Assembly: GCA_003586115.2 (NCBI GenBank)
Contig: QVOM02000112.1
Span: 103,553,174 to 103,617,173 of the forward strand
Origin: Salvator merianae
Taxonomy: Eukaryota > Chordata > Lepidosauria > Squamata > Teiidae
DNA: 64,000 bases
Reading direction: 5' to 3'
Shown here: piece by piece, positions 63,545-64,000 of the stretch
Layout: every line of letters begins with the position of its first letter
How positions within the stretch are numbered: the stretch's first letter is position 1
The notes under the pieces: generated by a model
What the model was told of the DNA's origin: nothing
The model's input: only the letters and a program-made list of their open reading frames with translations
Database searches by the model: none
Position numbers and translations under genes: made by a program

Positions 63545-63890
63545 TTGGGAGCAGACTACAGCTGCTCCCAAACGCTACTTGCTGTGGAGTACAAAATTGT
63601 GCTCCACAGCTGTACCAGGAGCAGCTGGATTCCTCCCAGTACACTGCGTTCACACTCTCTTCTGGGTGTGACTGAGGAGCACGGTGCAGCTGCGCAGTTG
63701 CATTGAGTTCCTGGTCGCCCTGGCAGCGGCCAGAAGTTTCCCCAGCCACTGTCATGACACAGGCTGCCAGCATTCCCAGTGTGAATGCTGGCAGCCTGTT
63801 GCTAGTATGTTCCAGGCCTGCCAGTGCAAATGGCTGTCGTCCTCCAAGGTCTGTCCCACCTTAGAACAGAATTATCCCGTTCTAAGGTGG
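63545..63890. repeat. Cluster of strong hairpins
   Basis: Consecutive inverted repeats: TTGGGAGCAG/CTGCTCCCAA (63545-63571, 7-base loop); GCTGTGGAGTAC/GTGCTCCACAGC (63581-63610, one G-T pair); a weak TCACAC/GTGTGA pair near 63650-63670; CAGGCTGCCAGCATTC/GAATGCTGGCAGCCTG (63760-63798, 16 perfect pairs); CCACCTTAGAAC/GTTCTAAGGTGG (63856-63890, 12 perfect pairs). Confidence 0.8.
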
Positions 63891-64000
63891 AAAGTACAGA
63901 AAGGCCCAAATTGCATTCCAGCTACCCATTGTGGGTGTCCCTGATGCTCTCTCAATAAGGGCTCTAGTAGCAGACTGAAAGCAAAATCCATACAGCTGCA

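Larger units (their letters stand above)
61767..64000. other. Upstream flank of PAN3
   Basis: Beyond the CpG island the sequence returns to AT-rich. It contains a 17-base G run, a (TA)n tract and, from 63545, a cluster of hairpins. No coding exon was recognised. In mammals FLT3 lies head-to-head upstream of PAN3, so the same neighbour is expected beyond the right edge (synteny from memory). Confidence 0.55.

Noticed and set aside
1..64000. CRISPR arrays, bacterial operons, tRNA or rRNA genes
   Set aside because: Split exons with GT/AG borders, long introns and vertebrate repeats show eukaryotic DNA; the only tRNA-like sequence is the SINE head at 40935-40963.

Overview
The window is vertebrate genomic DNA with one protein-coding gene that I can support: PAN3, the regulatory subunit of the PAN2-PAN3 poly(A)-nuclease, on the minus strand. 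Thirteen coding exons are readable, from the ATG in exon 1 at 61295 down to an exon ending at 1791. All have consensus GT/AG borders and the splice phases chain without a break. Together they encode about 667 residues. Human PAN3 is about 887 residues from memory, so the C-terminal exons (rest of the pseudokinase, coiled coil and PAN2-binding knob) should lie beyond the left edge.

The organism looks like a non-avian sauropsid, most likely a squamate reptile. The introns are AT-rich and hold decayed LINE copies: L2-like 3' ends with the GCCGCC/AATAAATA-type tail, and CR1 3' ends with the short TTCTTA-type terminal repeat. They also hold tRNA-derived and MIR-like SINEs, and hAT-, pogo/Tigger- and foldback-type non-autonomous DNA transposons. 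This mixture is typical of lizards. The species assignment is inference from memory of repeat families; no search was run.

Layout by coordinate: 1-1790 is the start of an intron without recognised content. 1791-17551 is a compact cluster of eight exons (6-13) encoding the PAM2 motif, the Ser/Pro-rich linker and the start of the pseudokinase domain. 17552-36549 is two long introns around a 162-base in-frame exon (exon 5) that is probably a cassette. Exons 3 and 4 lie at 36550-37562 and exon 2 at 46658-46779. 46780-60826 is the 14-kb first intron. Exon 1, with a CCCH zinc finger and Ala/Gly tracts, sits in a CpG island at about 60660-61760 that is presumably the promoter. 61767-64000 is upstream flank with no gene recognised and a cluster of strong hairpins near the right edge.

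The protein parts fit the known PAN3 role. The zinc finger binds poly(A), PAM2 binds PABPC1, and the kinase-like domain lacks catalytic residues and acts as a scaffold that brings PAN2 to mRNA tails. I did not find a new biological system. The items most worth a second look are a 20-codon upstream ORF 8 bases before the start codon, the cassette exon next to PAM2, a 119-base near-perfect direct duplication in intron 1, a hAT element with an intact target duplication and GC-rich internal repeats, and several palindromic mobile elements.
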